64,000 bases of DNA from DAOUAG01 sp034432935. Its GTDB lineage: Bacteria; Chloroflexota; Dehalococcoidia; SM23-28-2; RBG-16-64-32. The DNA lies in the NCBI GenBank assembly GCA_034432935.1, contig DAOUBD010000018.1, forward strand, positions 80,549-144,548. The letters are read 5' to 3'. Of the stretch, positions 8,920-17,511 are shown one piece after another (positions within the stretch are counted from its first letter, which is position 1; every line of letters starts with the position of its first letter). The translations under genes were made by a program, and so were the position numbers. Under the pieces are notes generated by a model, which saw only the letters and a program-made list of their open reading frames with translations, had not been told where the DNA came from and made no database searches.

Positions 8920-8949
8920 ATTATAGCACCAGGGGCAAAAGGGGGTAAA
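8920..8949 (-). promoter_or_regulatory. Promoter of thyX
   Basis: On the minus strand a perfect -10 TATAAT (8925-8920) has an extended TGC in front of it and TTTACC (8949-8944) 18 bases upstream. It would start transcription about 34 bases before the thyX ATG, leaving room for its GGAGG ribosome-binding site. Confidence 0.7.
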
Positions 8950-9022
8950 CGGTAACGCCTTTGATCATTTGACCCCGGCGCTGCCTGTTCTCCAGCGGCC
9001 GGGGCCCTGATATCATGCCAAC

Positions 9023-9472
9023 ATGACGACCACGAGCGCCGTAGGCGTGGACATCGTGGAGATCGATCGGGTGAAGAAGGTGCTGGCCCGGCATGGCGCC
9101 CGCTTCTTGGGCCGCGTGTATACGGACCTTGAGGCGGCCTTCTGCCGAGGCCGCATCAGCGAGCTGGCGGCGCGCTTTGCCGCCAAAGAGGCCGTCATGA
9201 AGGCTCTGGGCACCGGCGCCCGGGGCGTCGCCTGGCGCGAGATCGAGATCTTGCCCAACCACCGGGGCAAGCCGCTGGTCTACTTGCATGGGCGCGCTCG
9301 GGAGCGCGCGGCCCGCATCGGCCTGGCCGGCCTGGACGTGAGCATGAGCCACAGCCGGGAGTACGCCGTAGCCTTCGTCGTCGGCCAATCGCAAGACCTG
9401 GTGCCGGACCGCACGGCCTGGCGTGAGAAGTTCCGGGACATCCTACGGGAAAGGGGGCTTCTGGGTGCGTGA
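9023..9472 (+). CDS. acpS: Holo-[acyl-carrier-protein] synthase
   Basis: Transfers 4'-phosphopantetheine from CoA to acyl carrier protein. The 149-residue protein has the two metal-binding signatures of the AcpS family: VGVDIVEIDRV at residues 7-17 (Asp and Glu ligands) and RFAAKEAVMKALG near residue 52. A conserved SMSHSREYAVAFVV follows at the C-terminal side. The C-terminus runs about 20 residues beyond the usual end. The ATG is only a few bases downstream of a TATCAT-like -10, so the mRNA may be nearly leaderless. It is the first gene of a plus-strand operon. Confidence 0.94.
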   Translation: MTTTSAVGVDIVEIDRVKKVLARHGARFLGRVYTDLEAAFCRGRISELAARFAAKEAVMKALGTGARGVAWREIEILPNHRGKPLVYLHGRARERAARIGLAGLDVSMSHSREYAVAFVVGQSQDLVPDRTAWREKFRDILRERGLLGA

Positions 9473-10841
9473 GCGCCTGTCCATAGAGGAGCTTTCCCGC
9501 TTTACCGGCGAGCCCGTGGAGCGGCTGCGCTACTGGCAAGAGAGAGGCCTCTTGGGGAGCGACGGGCCTCTTCCCTTTACCGCAGGAGACATCGAGAAGG
9601 TGCGAATGGCCCAGATGCTCCTGCGGCGGGGCATCAGGCTCGAGGTAGTGGAGGCGGCAGCCAGGGAGGCGATCCGGGCGGGGCTTTTGCCGGAGTACTT
9701 GCGGGAGATCTTCCCCCGCGGCATCGGCCCGGTTTACACGCTAGCCGAGGCGGCGGAGGCAGCCGGGCTGGACCTGGCCCTGGCCAAGCGCCTCTGGGAC
9801 GCGGCGGGCATGCAAGACCAGGGAGACGTATTGTACAGGGATGACGTGGAGATGCTGGGCCATCTCCACACCGCCCTCTCGGCCGGCCTGCCGGAAGAGG
9901 CCCTCGCCCAGCTCCTGCGGGTCTATAGCGATGCCCTGAACAGGGTTGCGGAGGTGGAGACCCGCCTGGTTCGCTTCTACATACGCGAGCGTCTTCTGGC
10001 CTCTGGGGCTTCCCCCCAAGAGTACATGGAGACGTTGGACTCTATAGGCGAGCGGCTGAATCCTCTGGTGGAGCCGGCGGTGCTCTACTTCCATCGCAAG
10101 GGCTTCATCCGGGGCCTGCGGGAGCAGGTGGCATGGCATCTGGAGGGGATGGTGCGAGGGTGGCAACCGGCATCGGCCCCGGGCCAGATGAGGGCGGCCG
10201 TGGCCTTCGTAGACCTGGCCAGCTTCACGCCCCTGGCGGAGGCCATGGGGGACGCCGCCGCCGCGCGGGTGTTGGAGCGCTTCGCTGAGATCGTACGCCG
10301 GCATACCAGCGCCTGGGGCGGGCGGGCCGTCAAGCAGATCGGCGACGCCTTCATGCTGGTCTTTCCGGAGCCCCGGTCGGCCCTGGCCTGCTGTTTGGAG
10401 ATCGACGCGGCAGCCCGGGCCGAGCCCCAGTTCCCGGCGGTCCGCTGCGGACTCCAGTGGGGTTCCGTGCTCTACCGGGAAGGCGATTACGTCGGCTCCA
10501 ACGTCAATATCGCCTCCCGCCTGGCGGAAGAGGCCGAGCGGCACCAGGTGTTGATTACGGCGGACGTCCGCCGGGAGGTGGCCGGGATGCCCGACGTGGA
10601 GTTCGCCCGGTTGGGCAAACGGCGGCTCAAAGGACTGGCCGGCGAGGTCGAGGTGTTCGAGGCGCGGGCCTGCCCAAGCGTGGAGATCGAGAGACTCTCT
10701 GACCCGGTCTGCGGGATGGAGCTCGGCCCCGCCGAAGTGGCGGCGACCCTCCTTTTCGGCGGCCGCGAGCGGGTCTTCTGTTCCGAGGAGTGCCTCAAAC
10801 GCTTCGTTAGCTCCCCAGCTCAGTACGAGGAGAAAGGATGA
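9465..10841 (+). CDS. MerR-like HTH / class III nucleotidyl cyclase / YHS fusion
   Basis: A 458-residue fusion. Residues 4-75 resemble a MerR-type winged helix (LSIEELSRFTGEPVERLRYW). Residues 90-170 resemble the adenylate cyclase regulatory domain seen in Rv1264-like proteins (YTLAEAAEAAGLD, AKRLWDAAGM). Residues 245-400 are a class III cyclase domain: metal ligands D250 and D294, adenine-selecting K290 and D341, and transition-state N348 and R352 are all present, so it is probably an active adenylate cyclase. Residues 412-455 form a YHS metal-binding module (SDPVCGMEL, FCSEECLKRF). The GTG at 9465 is preceded by AAAGGGGG and overlaps the acpS stop by 8 bases. Metal or redox control of cAMP synthesis is an inference. 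Confidence 0.85.
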   Translation: MRERLSIEELSRFTGEPVERLRYWQERGLLGSDGPLPFTAGDIEKVRMAQMLLRRGIRLEVVEAAAREAIRAGLLPEYLREIFPRGIGPVYTLAEAAEAAGLDLALAKRLWDAAGMQDQGDVLYRDDVEMLGHLHTALSAGLPEEALAQLLRVYSDALNRVAEVETRLVRFYIRERLLASGASPQEYMETLDSIGERLNPLVEPAVLYFHRKGFIRGLREQVAWHLEGMVRGWQPASAPGQMRAAVAFVDLASFTPLAEAMGDAAAARVLERFAEIVRRHTSAWGGRAVKQIGDAFMLVFPEPRSALACCLEIDAAARAEPQFPAVRCGLQWGSVLYREGDYVGSNVNIASRLAEEAERHQVLITADVRREVAGMPDVEFARLGKRRLKGLAGEVEVFEARACPSVEIERLSDPVCGMELGPAEVAATLLFGGRERVFCSEECLKRFVSSPAQYEEKG

Positions 10842-12406
10842 AGCTGGCGACGGTTGCCGAGATGCAGCGGGCCGAGGCTGAGGCTGGCGTGCCCGTGGCG
10901 CAGCTCATGGAGAACGCTGGACTCGCCGTGGCCCAGGAAGCTTGGCTCCTCCTGGGGGAGCTGGCGGAGCGGCACATCGTAGTGCTGGCGGGTCCAGGGA
11001 ACAACGGGGGCGACGGCCTCGTGGCGGCCCGCCACCTCTCGGAATGGGGCGCCAATGTCATGGTCTACCTTCTGAGGCCTCGGGACGCCTCGGACCCCGT
11101 GTTCGCTCCCCTGAGCCAAGCGGGGGTGCCGTGGGCCGTGGCCGAGGACGATGCCAAGGAGGGGTTCGCCCGCCTAGAGGAGTGGTTATCGGGCGCAGAT
11201 TTGGTGGTCGACGCCCTACTGGGCACTGGCCGGGCCCGCCCCATCGAAGGGGCCCTGGCCGAGGTTTTGGATCGGCTGCGGGCGGCCCGCGAAAGACGCC
11301 TGCCCCCGCGGCTTATCGCCGTCGATCTGCCTACCGGGGTCGATGCCGATACGGGCGCGGCGGATCCCCATGCCGTGGCCGCCGACGAGACGGTGGCCTT
11401 GGGCTGGAGCAAGGTCGGCCTTCATGTCTCGCCTGGCGCGTCCTTCGCGGGGCGGGTTGAAGTAGTGGACATCGGCATACCAGCGGCCCTGGGGGACGCC
11501 TTTGTTACCGAGCTCATGTCCCGCACGTGGGCGCGTAAGGCCCTGCCGGCGCGGCCGCCGGAGGCCCATAAGGGCACCTTCGGCAGCGCGCTGGTGGTGG
11601 CCGGATCCCCCCGCTACATCGGGGCCGCCTACCTGGCCTGTTCGGGAGCCCTGCGCGTTGGCCCTGGCATCGTGACCCTGGCCTGCGCCCGCAGCATCTT
11701 CCCTGTGCTGGCCGCCAAGCTTACGGAAACCACCTTCGAGCCCCTGGAGGACAAGGAGGGCTACCTCACAGCCGAAGAGGCCTCGGCCGTCCGCCGGGCG
11801 CTGACGGAGCGCGAGTACGAGGCGCTCCTCGTGGGCCCGGGCCTCGGACAGGGAGGATACTCGCAGGCTTTCCTCAAAGCCCTCCTGCCATCCCTCTCCA
11901 GCCCCGTCCGGGTCCTGGTCATAGATGCCGATGGCCTAAACAACGTGGCCCGGATCGACAACTGGTGGCGGATGCTCCGGGTGCCCACCGTCGTCACGCC
12001 CCACCCAGGTGAGCTGGCGCGCCTTACGGGCCTCAGCGTAGGCTCCATCCAGGCCGACAGGATGGCGGTTGCCAGGCGCTGCGCCGCCGAGTGGGGCGTA
12101 ACAGTCGTCCTGAAGGGCGCCAACACCGTTGTGGCGGCCCCGGACGGGCGCCTGCGCCTCAGCCCCTTCGTCAATCCCGGCCTCGCCTCCGGCGGCACCG
12201 GCGACGTGCTGGCGGGAGCCATCGTTGGGCTGGCCGCCCAGGGGCTGGAACCCTTCGATGCCGCAGCGTTGGGGGTGTTCTTGCACGGCCTGGCCGGCGA
12301 GCAAGTGCGGCGGGAGTTGGGTTCTGCCGGTATGCTCGCCGGGGATCTGCTGCCGGCCTTGCCCAGGGTCATGAAAGACCTGCGGGGCGAGACGGGCCAG
12401 TCCTAG
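10838..12406 (+). CDS. nnr: Bifunctional NAD(P)H-hydrate epimerase / ADP-dependent dehydratase
   Basis: Repairs hydrated NADH and NADPH. The N-terminal epimerase (YjeF_N) domain shows MENAGLAVA and the nucleotide site VLAGPGNNGGDGLVAARHL. The C-terminal dehydratase (ribokinase-like) domain shows HKGTFGSALVVAGSP, VTPHPGEL and the catalytic region NPGLASGGTGDVLAG. At 522 residues it matches the usual fused form. Its ATG overlaps the stop of the cyclase gene (ATGA), so the two are translationally coupled. Confidence 0.95.
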   Translation: MKLATVAEMQRAEAEAGVPVAQLMENAGLAVAQEAWLLLGELAERHIVVLAGPGNNGGDGLVAARHLSEWGANVMVYLLRPRDASDPVFAPLSQAGVPWAVAEDDAKEGFARLEEWLSGADLVVDALLGTGRARPIEGALAEVLDRLRAARERRLPPRLIAVDLPTGVDADTGAADPHAVAADETVALGWSKVGLHVSPGASFAGRVEVVDIGIPAALGDAFVTELMSRTWARKALPARPPEAHKGTFGSALVVAGSPRYIGAAYLACSGALRVGPGIVTLACARSIFPVLAAKLTETTFEPLEDKEGYLTAEEASAVRRALTEREYEALLVGPGLGQGGYSQAFLKALLPSLSSPVRVLVIDADGLNNVARIDNWWRMLRVPTVVTPHPGELARLTGLSVGSIQADRMAVARRCAAEWGVTVVLKGANTVVAAPDGRLRLSPFVNPGLASGGTGDVLAGAIVGLAAQGLEPFDAAALGVFLHGLAGEQVRRELGSAGMLAGDLLPALPRVMKDLRGETGQS

Positions 12407-12493
12407 ACTCCAGCCAGTAGTCCACAAACTAGTGCCGTTTCCCCCTAGCGAGCGCCTGGCCGAGACCTCCACAATTGAGACAACGAGGAGTTG

Positions 12494-14275
12494 GTGTCCA
12501 CCGCAGATTCCGTCGTCCAGAAGGGGAAGCGCCGTTGGCGCCTGCGTGGACGCTTCCCCTTCGGCGAACTGGAAGACTGCGGCGCCCCTCCTCTCATCCG
12601 GCACCTCCTCTGGCACCGCGGCGTGCGCTCGGCGGAGGAAGCGGCCGCCTTCCTGGACGGACGGCCGCCGGCCCACGACCCTCTCCTTCTGCCTGATGCC
12701 CCTGTCGCTGTCCAGCGCCTAGGGCAGGCGGCCCGTCGAGGGGAGACCGTGGCCGTCTATGGCGACTACGATGTGGACGGCATCACCGCCTGTGCGATTT
12801 TGACGGAGGGCCTGCAAGAGCTGGGCGCTAACGTCGTGCCCTATCTGCCCGACCGCTTCAGTGAAGGGTACGGCCTCAACGGCGATGCGGTGGCGGCCCT
12901 GGCACGGCAAGGGGTCACCCTGCTCGTCACAGCCGACTGCGGCACCAGTTCGATCCGGGAGATCGGGGAGGCTCGGCAACTGGGGATGGACGTGGTTGTG
13001 GTGGATCACCACAGCGTCGGGGCATCCCTTCCGCCGGCCCTCGCGCTTGTTAATCCGAAGCGCCCCGGTAACCGCTACCCTGACTCGGAGCTCACGTCCG
13101 GGGGCCTGGCGCTGCGGCTGATGTCCGCTCTCTACGGATCGGTGGGCGTGCCGCTGCCGCCGGACCAGTTTCTGGACCTGGCGGCCCTGAGCACGGTGTG
13201 TGACGTGGCCCCGCTTCGGGGCGAGAACCGTTGGCTGGTGAAGGAAGGCTTGCGGGCCATCGCCCGCGGCGGCCGCCCTGGGCTGCGAGCCCTGGTCGCC
13301 GGCGCCGCCTTGGACCCCTCGCGGGTGGATGCCCGGGCCATCGGTTACGTGTTGGGGCCCCGGCTCAACGCTGCCGGCCGCTTGGCTCACGCGCGTTTGG
13401 CCCTGGACCTGTTGCTGGAAAGGGACGAGGGGCGAGCGTCCGAGATGGCCCTTGGCCTGGCGGCCCTCAACCGCCAGCGGCAGCAGGCCACAGCGGAAGC
13501 CGTGGAGTTGGCGCTGAGGCTTACGGCCCTCGAGGACCCCCAAGCGCCTCTCGTCTTCATCGGGCACCCCGCCATCTCTTCCGGCATCGTGGGCCTCGTG
13601 GCGGGCCGGCTGGCGGAGGAGCTATACAAGCCCGCCGTGGTGTACGAGGAAGGTTCTGCCACCAGCCGCGCCAGTTGCCGGAGCATCCCGGAGTTCGACA
13701 TAACCGCGGCCCTGCGCCGCTGCTCTCATCTGATGCTGCGCTTCGGGGGCCACCGCGCGGCTGCGGGCTTCACGGCGGAGAACAACAGGCTGCCTGATCT
13801 AAAGGCGGCGCTCTTGGCAGAGGCGCGGCGGGAGCTGGCCGGGCTCGACCTGGCGCCGGTCATCGATATCGACGCCCAGATCCCCCTCCACATGGTTGGC
13901 GCCACCCTCCATCGCGGCCGCGAGGGCAGTCTCCTGGCCTGGCTCGCCCGGCTGGCTCCCTTCGGCGAGGGGAACCCGGAGCCCGTCTTCCTGAGCCGCG
14001 GGCTGGAGGTGGTGGAGGCCAAGCGAGTGGGGGCTTCCAGCTCTTCCGCCGACGGGGACGGCGGGGGCCCTCACCTGCGGCTCAAGCTGCGGGACCCGGA
14101 AGGGCTGGGGCTGCGGGCAGTGTGGCCGGCCATCGCCTTCGGCCGGGGCGCCGATGGGATCACCGAGGGCGACCGCCTGGATGTGGTGTATACGTTCGGC
14201 AGTGACAACATGGCAGGAGCGGTGGAGTTGCGCGTCATAGACCTGGCCCCTGCCGCGGAACGCAGGCTCGCCTAA
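12494..14275 (+). CDS. recJ: Single-stranded-DNA-specific exonuclease RecJ
   Basis: A 5'-3' single-strand exonuclease for recombination and base-excision repair. The DHH domain motifs are intact: VYGDYDVDGITACAI near residue 90, TADCGTSSIREI, and VVVVDHHSVG with the DHH triad near residue 172. The DHHA1 domain follows with FGGHRAAAGFTAE, and an OB-fold C-terminus ends the 593-residue chain, a normal length. The start is ambiguous between TTG at 12491 and GTG at 12494. A GAGGAG lies immediately in front, closer than ideal for either, and GTG is taken because it leaves some spacing. Confidence 0.93.
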   Translation: MSTADSVVQKGKRRWRLRGRFPFGELEDCGAPPLIRHLLWHRGVRSAEEAAAFLDGRPPAHDPLLLPDAPVAVQRLGQAARRGETVAVYGDYDVDGITACAILTEGLQELGANVVPYLPDRFSEGYGLNGDAVAALARQGVTLLVTADCGTSSIREIGEARQLGMDVVVVDHHSVGASLPPALALVNPKRPGNRYPDSELTSGGLALRLMSALYGSVGVPLPPDQFLDLAALSTVCDVAPLRGENRWLVKEGLRAIARGGRPGLRALVAGAALDPSRVDARAIGYVLGPRLNAAGRLAHARLALDLLLERDEGRASEMALGLAALNRQRQQATAEAVELALRLTALEDPQAPLVFIGHPAISSGIVGLVAGRLAEELYKPAVVYEEGSATSRASCRSIPEFDITAALRRCSHLMLRFGGHRAAAGFTAENNRLPDLKAALLAEARRELAGLDLAPVIDIDAQIPLHMVGATLHRGREGSLLAWLARLAPFGEGNPEPVFLSRGLEVVEAKRVGASSSSADGDGGGPHLRLKLRDPEGLGLRAVWPAIAFGRGADGITEGDRLDVVYTFGSDNMAGAVELRVIDLAPAAERRLA

Positions 14276-14276
14276 C

Positions 14277-14723
14277 ATGGCGGGCGCGACCTCCTACCAG
14301 CGTCCATCGTGGCTCGCCAGGGCGGCTAACCAGGTCATCGGTTGGCTCGCGGCCCGGGGCTTGGGGCCGCCGAACACCGTGGTTTTGGAGGTGGCGGGCC
14401 GGCGCTCCGGCCGATTGCGGCGCACCGCGGTCAACTGTGTGGAGTACGAGGGCCAGCGCTATCTGGTCTCCCCCCGCGGCGGGACCGAGTGGGTGCGCAA
14501 TGTGCGGGCTGCTGGCGGCCACGCCTACCTCCGGCGCGGAAAGCGGCGAGAGGTGCGACTGGAGGAGGTGCCTCCGGAAGGGCGCGCTCCTATCGTCCAG
14601 AAGTACCTGCGAGAGAACACCTTGGCCACCAGGCGGTACTTCGGCATCGGCCCCGAGGCGCCGCTGGCCGATTTCGAGGCCATCGCGCAGAGGCATCCCG
14701 TCTTCCGGATCACGTATCTCTAG
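14277..14723 (+). CDS. F420-dependent nitroreductase-family protein (Ddn-like)
   Basis: A 148-residue split-barrel protein of the deazaflavin-dependent nitroreductase family (DUF385; the best known member is mycobacterial Ddn). The family features are LEVAGRRSGRLRRTAV near residue 38 and a YLVSPRGGTEWVRNVRAAGG block near residue 60, which contacts F420. It begins one base after the recJ stop. Members reduce quinones or nitro compounds with F420H2; the physiological substrate here is unknown. Together with the LLM-family gene at 62510 it implies coenzyme F420 in this organism. Its TAG stop is shared as a CTAG palindrome with the convergent gene. Confidence 0.85.
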   Translation: MAGATSYQRPSWLARAANQVIGWLAARGLGPPNTVVLEVAGRRSGRLRRTAVNCVEYEGQRYLVSPRGGTEWVRNVRAAGGHAYLRRGKRREVRLEEVPPEGRAPIVQKYLRENTLATRRYFGIGPEAPLADFEAIAQRHPVFRITYL

Positions 14724-15592
14724 GGCCCGCGCCCGCCTGCCGGCCCCTGACCCTCCCCCTCACCGTAGTCCCCCCAAGGGGCATCGCGCCGGCGTACCGC
14801 CTCGCGAAACCCTTCCCGCAGCGCCAGCTCGCGCCAGGCGATGCCTTCGGGAGTGTGACGGGCGATGCCATCCATAATGGTGCCGATTATCTGGCTGGTG
14901 CGCAGCCCCATGTTCTCGTAGGCCTGGTTCACCAGGAGCTTGCTCATGGCCAACTGGTTGGCGGGGATGGTGGCTAGGCGCCGGGCCATCTCGTCGACAA
15001 CGGCGGGTAGCTCGGCGGCTGGGACAGCCGCGGAGGCGAGCCCGACTCGCTGCGCCTCCGCGCCGCTGAGGGCCTGGCCGGTGAGCATCAGCCGTTTGGC
15101 GTGCTCTAGCCCCAGCCGGTAGACCCACATGACGGTGGTGGGTTCCCCCCAAACGCGGGCCGGCGGGTAGCCGATGTGGGCGTCTTCCGCTATGTAGATA
15201 AGGTCAGAGCAGAGGGCCATGTCTGTGCCCCCGCCTACGCACCATCCGTGAACCTGGGCGATGACCGGTTTGGGGCTCTCCCACAGCGACATGAAGGCCC
15301 GGACGTTGCGCGACATCATCTGGTAGTCCCGGACGGGGTCCCAGATGCCGTGGGCAGCGCGCTGGGAAGCGTCTTCTGCCTTCGTGCCCCAGTCCAGGTC
15401 GTAGCCGGCGCAGAAGGCCCTGCCGGCGCCGCCGAGGACGATGACCTTGACCGACGGGTCTTCGTTGGCAGCGGCTACGGCCGCCTGCAAGTCGGATATC
15501 ATCTGGGCGTTGATGGCGTTGAGGCGTTCCGGCCGGTTCAGTACCAGCCGGGCGATCCCCCGGGAGGCGCTGTAAGCGATAGTCTCGAACAT
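14720..15592 (-). CDS. Enoyl-CoA hydratase/isomerase family protein
   Basis: Crotonase-fold enzyme, 290 residues. It has NRPERLNAIN near residue 19, an oxyanion-hole strand GGAGRAFCAGYDL, and GWCVGGGTDMALCSDLIY near residue 116. At the position of the hydratase catalytic Glu144 the loop reads GWCVGGGTDM, and the second region reads HIGYPPARVWGEPTT. The exact reaction (hydratase, isomerase or hydrolase) is therefore not assignable. The C-terminal Gly-rich tail GEGEGQGPAGGRGP is unusual. The ATG at 15592 fits the family N-terminus. Confidence 0.85.
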   Translation of the reverse strand: MFETIAYSASRGIARLVLNRPERLNAINAQMISDLQAAVAAANEDPSVKVIVLGGAGRAFCAGYDLDWGTKAEDASQRAAHGIWDPVRDYQMMSRNVRAFMSLWESPKPVIAQVHGWCVGGGTDMALCSDLIYIAEDAHIGYPPARVWGEPTTVMWVYRLGLEHAKRLMLTGQALSGAEAQRVGLASAAVPAAELPAVVDEMARRLATIPANQLAMSKLLVNQAYENMGLRTSQIIGTIMDGIARHTPEGIAWRELALREGFREAVRRRDAPWGDYGEGEGQGPAGGRGP

Positions 15593-15623
15593 CCCGCGTC
15601 CTTCCTCCGGTACCTTTGTATAT

Positions 15624-16199
15624 TCAGGCGCCGTTGTGGCCGTTACCTTCCGGCTCCGGCGGTATCGTGAAGTGAATCCGCTCTACGATGCCATGCTTCT
15701 TCTTGACGGCCTCCAGATCCTCCGCGGCGACACCGGCGATGAACTCTGGGGCCTGGTCCTTGGGGCCGAGCCACATGTTGACGCGGTCCCGGCGGGGGCC
15801 TATCTCGGCGTTTCGGCGGTCCGTAGCAGCGGTCCGGCGGTTGGTTGGCCACTCCAGGATGCGGCGGTCTCCGGTGGCCTCGGCGTAGAGCCATGGGTCC
15901 CAGCGGTAGGCTACCAGCTCGATGGCGTAGGCGAGGGGCAGCCCAACGGGCTCGCAGCGAAAGCCGGAGCGGTGCATCCAGGTCTCGCCCTGGGCCACCT
16001 CCTTGGCGTCCACGAGGAAGCCTTGGTTTATCGAGCCCTGCATCAGGTAGATGTGGGTGCCGTCCCGCAGGCGCTCTAGGGGCGCATAGGAGCGGTCTTC
16101 GCCCAAGATGGACTCGACCAGATTGAGGAACCACGCCGCCTGGGGACTCTCCGTAGCTAATAAGAAACAGATCGGGTGCTTTCTTCGCGGCTTGGCCAT
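15624..16199 (-). CDS. Conserved hypothetical protein
   Basis: A 191-residue soluble protein that I do not recognise. It begins AKPRRKHPICFLLATESPQ, is rich in Trp and Arg, and has no signal peptide or membrane segment. Features include FLNLVESILGEDRSYAPLE, a HIYLMQGSINQGFLVD stretch and a basic middle part (TNRRTAATDRRN). The ATG at 16199 is chosen over an in-frame ATG ten codons upstream because GGAGG stands five bases in front of it. It lies upstream of, and on the same strand as, the enoyl-CoA hydratase, with a 31-base gap, so the two are probably co-transcribed. Confidence 0.7.
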   Translation of the reverse strand: MAKPRRKHPICFLLATESPQAAWFLNLVESILGEDRSYAPLERLRDGTHIYLMQGSINQGFLVDAKEVAQGETWMHRSGFRCEPVGLPLAYAIELVAYRWDPWLYAEATGDRRILEWPTNRRTAATDRRNAEIGPRRDRVNMWLGPKDQAPEFIAGVAAEDLEAVKKKHGIVERIHFTIPPEPEGNGHNGA

Positions 16200-16248
16200 G
16201 GCCACCTCCGGCGGACGAGCATAGGCCAATGATAATGCAAGGGCAGCG

Positions 16249-17421
16249 ATGCCGCATGGGCAGCGGCCGCTTGTGAACGCAGATCGTATGTTCTACGATT
16301 GGCTTGTGATGATGATGCGGCCCTCTGGCGGCTTCGGAGCGGCCCCTGCCGGGCTGAGGACGGGCGTAGCCCATCTGCCGCTGCATGGCGGGGCGGCGCC
16401 GCGCTGGCTCTATCAGCGTATGGTGCTCCTGTCGCGGCAGATAGTCCTGGTGATCACGGAAGAGTATGGTCCTGGGGAGTTTGTGGCGCGCCTGGCGGAC
16501 CCCCATTGGTTCCAGGCCTTCGGCTGCGTCCTCGGTTTCGACTGGCACTCCTCGGGGCTGACAACTGTGGCCTGCGCGGCCTTGAAGGAGGGGCTGGCTG
16601 GCCTGGAAGCCGACACGGGCGTTGTTGTGGCCGGGGGCAAGGGCGCCACCTCACGCAAGACGCCAGGAGAGATCGAGCTGGCGGCGGAGCGCCACGGGTT
16701 TGCGCCAGACCCCCTGGTCAGGGCCTCCCGCCTCGCGGCCAAGGTGGACTCGGCCGCCGTCCAGGATGGCTACCAGTTGTATCACCACACCTTCGTCTTC
16801 ACCCTAGACGGCCGCTGGGCCGTGGTTCAGCAGGGGATGAACGAGGCCACGGGCTACGCCCGCCGCTATCACTGGCTGTCGGACGCCGTGGCGGATTTCG
16901 TGGTAGAGCCCCACAGCGCCGTCGTCAGTGAGGGCCCAGGGTCTGGCTTGAACATGGTGGCCGCCGAAGCAGAGGACTCGCGGTGCGTCTCCGCAGCCCT
17001 GGCCCGCGAGGCGCCTGAAAGAACGGTGCGCGAGCTCCAGCGGGCGCAGTCGCTGGACCTTCCAGCGGCCCATTACGTCCCCCTGGCGGCCGTCCACGCC
17101 CGCCGTCTGGACAAGTCGCTGCGGGCAGCCTACGAGGCCCAGCCGGAGGACTTCGAGGCGCTTCTGGGGACAGAGGGCGTGGGTCCGGCCACCATCCGGG
17201 CCTTGGCCCTCATCGCGGACCTGGTCCACGGGGCCAAGGCCTCGTTCCGGGACCCGGCGCGCTTCGCCTTCGCCCACGGGGGCAAGGACGGCCATCCCTA
17301 CCCGGTGGACCGGGCCACCTACGACCGGTCCATCGAGGTTCTGAGGCGGGCGGTGGAGCGGGCCCGGCTGGGGCGATCGGAGAAGCTGGAGGCCCTGCGG
17401 CGGCTGGCGGCGGCGCTGTAG
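16249..17421 (+). CDS. DUF763 domain protein
   Basis: A DUF763 protein, a family found in archaea and scattered bacteria without an established function. The hallmark N-terminal block RTGVAHLPLHGGAAPRWLYQR begins at about residue 37, followed by HWFQAFGCVLGFDWHSSGL. A YQLYHHTFVFTLDGRWAVVQQG region lies mid-protein. A late GTEGVGPATIRALALIAD resembles a helix-hairpin-helix, which hints at nucleic-acid binding. The ATG at 16249 has a weak AAGGG five bases upstream; ATGs at 16309-16315 would give the shorter N-terminus usual for the family. It stands alone between divergent and unrelated genes. Confidence 0.82.
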   Translation: MPHGQRPLVNADRMFYDWLVMMMRPSGGFGAAPAGLRTGVAHLPLHGGAAPRWLYQRMVLLSRQIVLVITEEYGPGEFVARLADPHWFQAFGCVLGFDWHSSGLTTVACAALKEGLAGLEADTGVVVAGGKGATSRKTPGEIELAAERHGFAPDPLVRASRLAAKVDSAAVQDGYQLYHHTFVFTLDGRWAVVQQGMNEATGYARRYHWLSDAVADFVVEPHSAVVSEGPGSGLNMVAAEAEDSRCVSAALAREAPERTVRELQRAQSLDLPAAHYVPLAAVHARRLDKSLRAAYEAQPEDFEALLGTEGVGPATIRALALIADLVHGAKASFRDPARFAFAHGGKDGHPYPVDRATYDRSIEVLRRAVERARLGRSEKLEALRRLAAAL

Positions 17422-17447
17422 CGCCCGCCTTCCCGCTGGGGCCACGG

Positions 17448-17478
17448 TTGGTTCCAGCGCCTCCCCTTTTGCTATACT
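17448..17478 (+). promoter_or_regulatory. Promoter of the enoyl-CoA hydratase / nfi unit
   Basis: An extended -10, TGC followed by TATACT (17473-17478), sits 33 bases before the gene. TTGGTT (17448-17453) lies 19 bases upstream as a poorly spaced -35. The same TGC-TATACT form recurs before tRNA-Ser and upstream of rsmG. Confidence 0.6.
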
Positions 17479-17511
17479 CGCCTCGGCTTAATCCCAACCC
17501 CAGGAGGTCCG

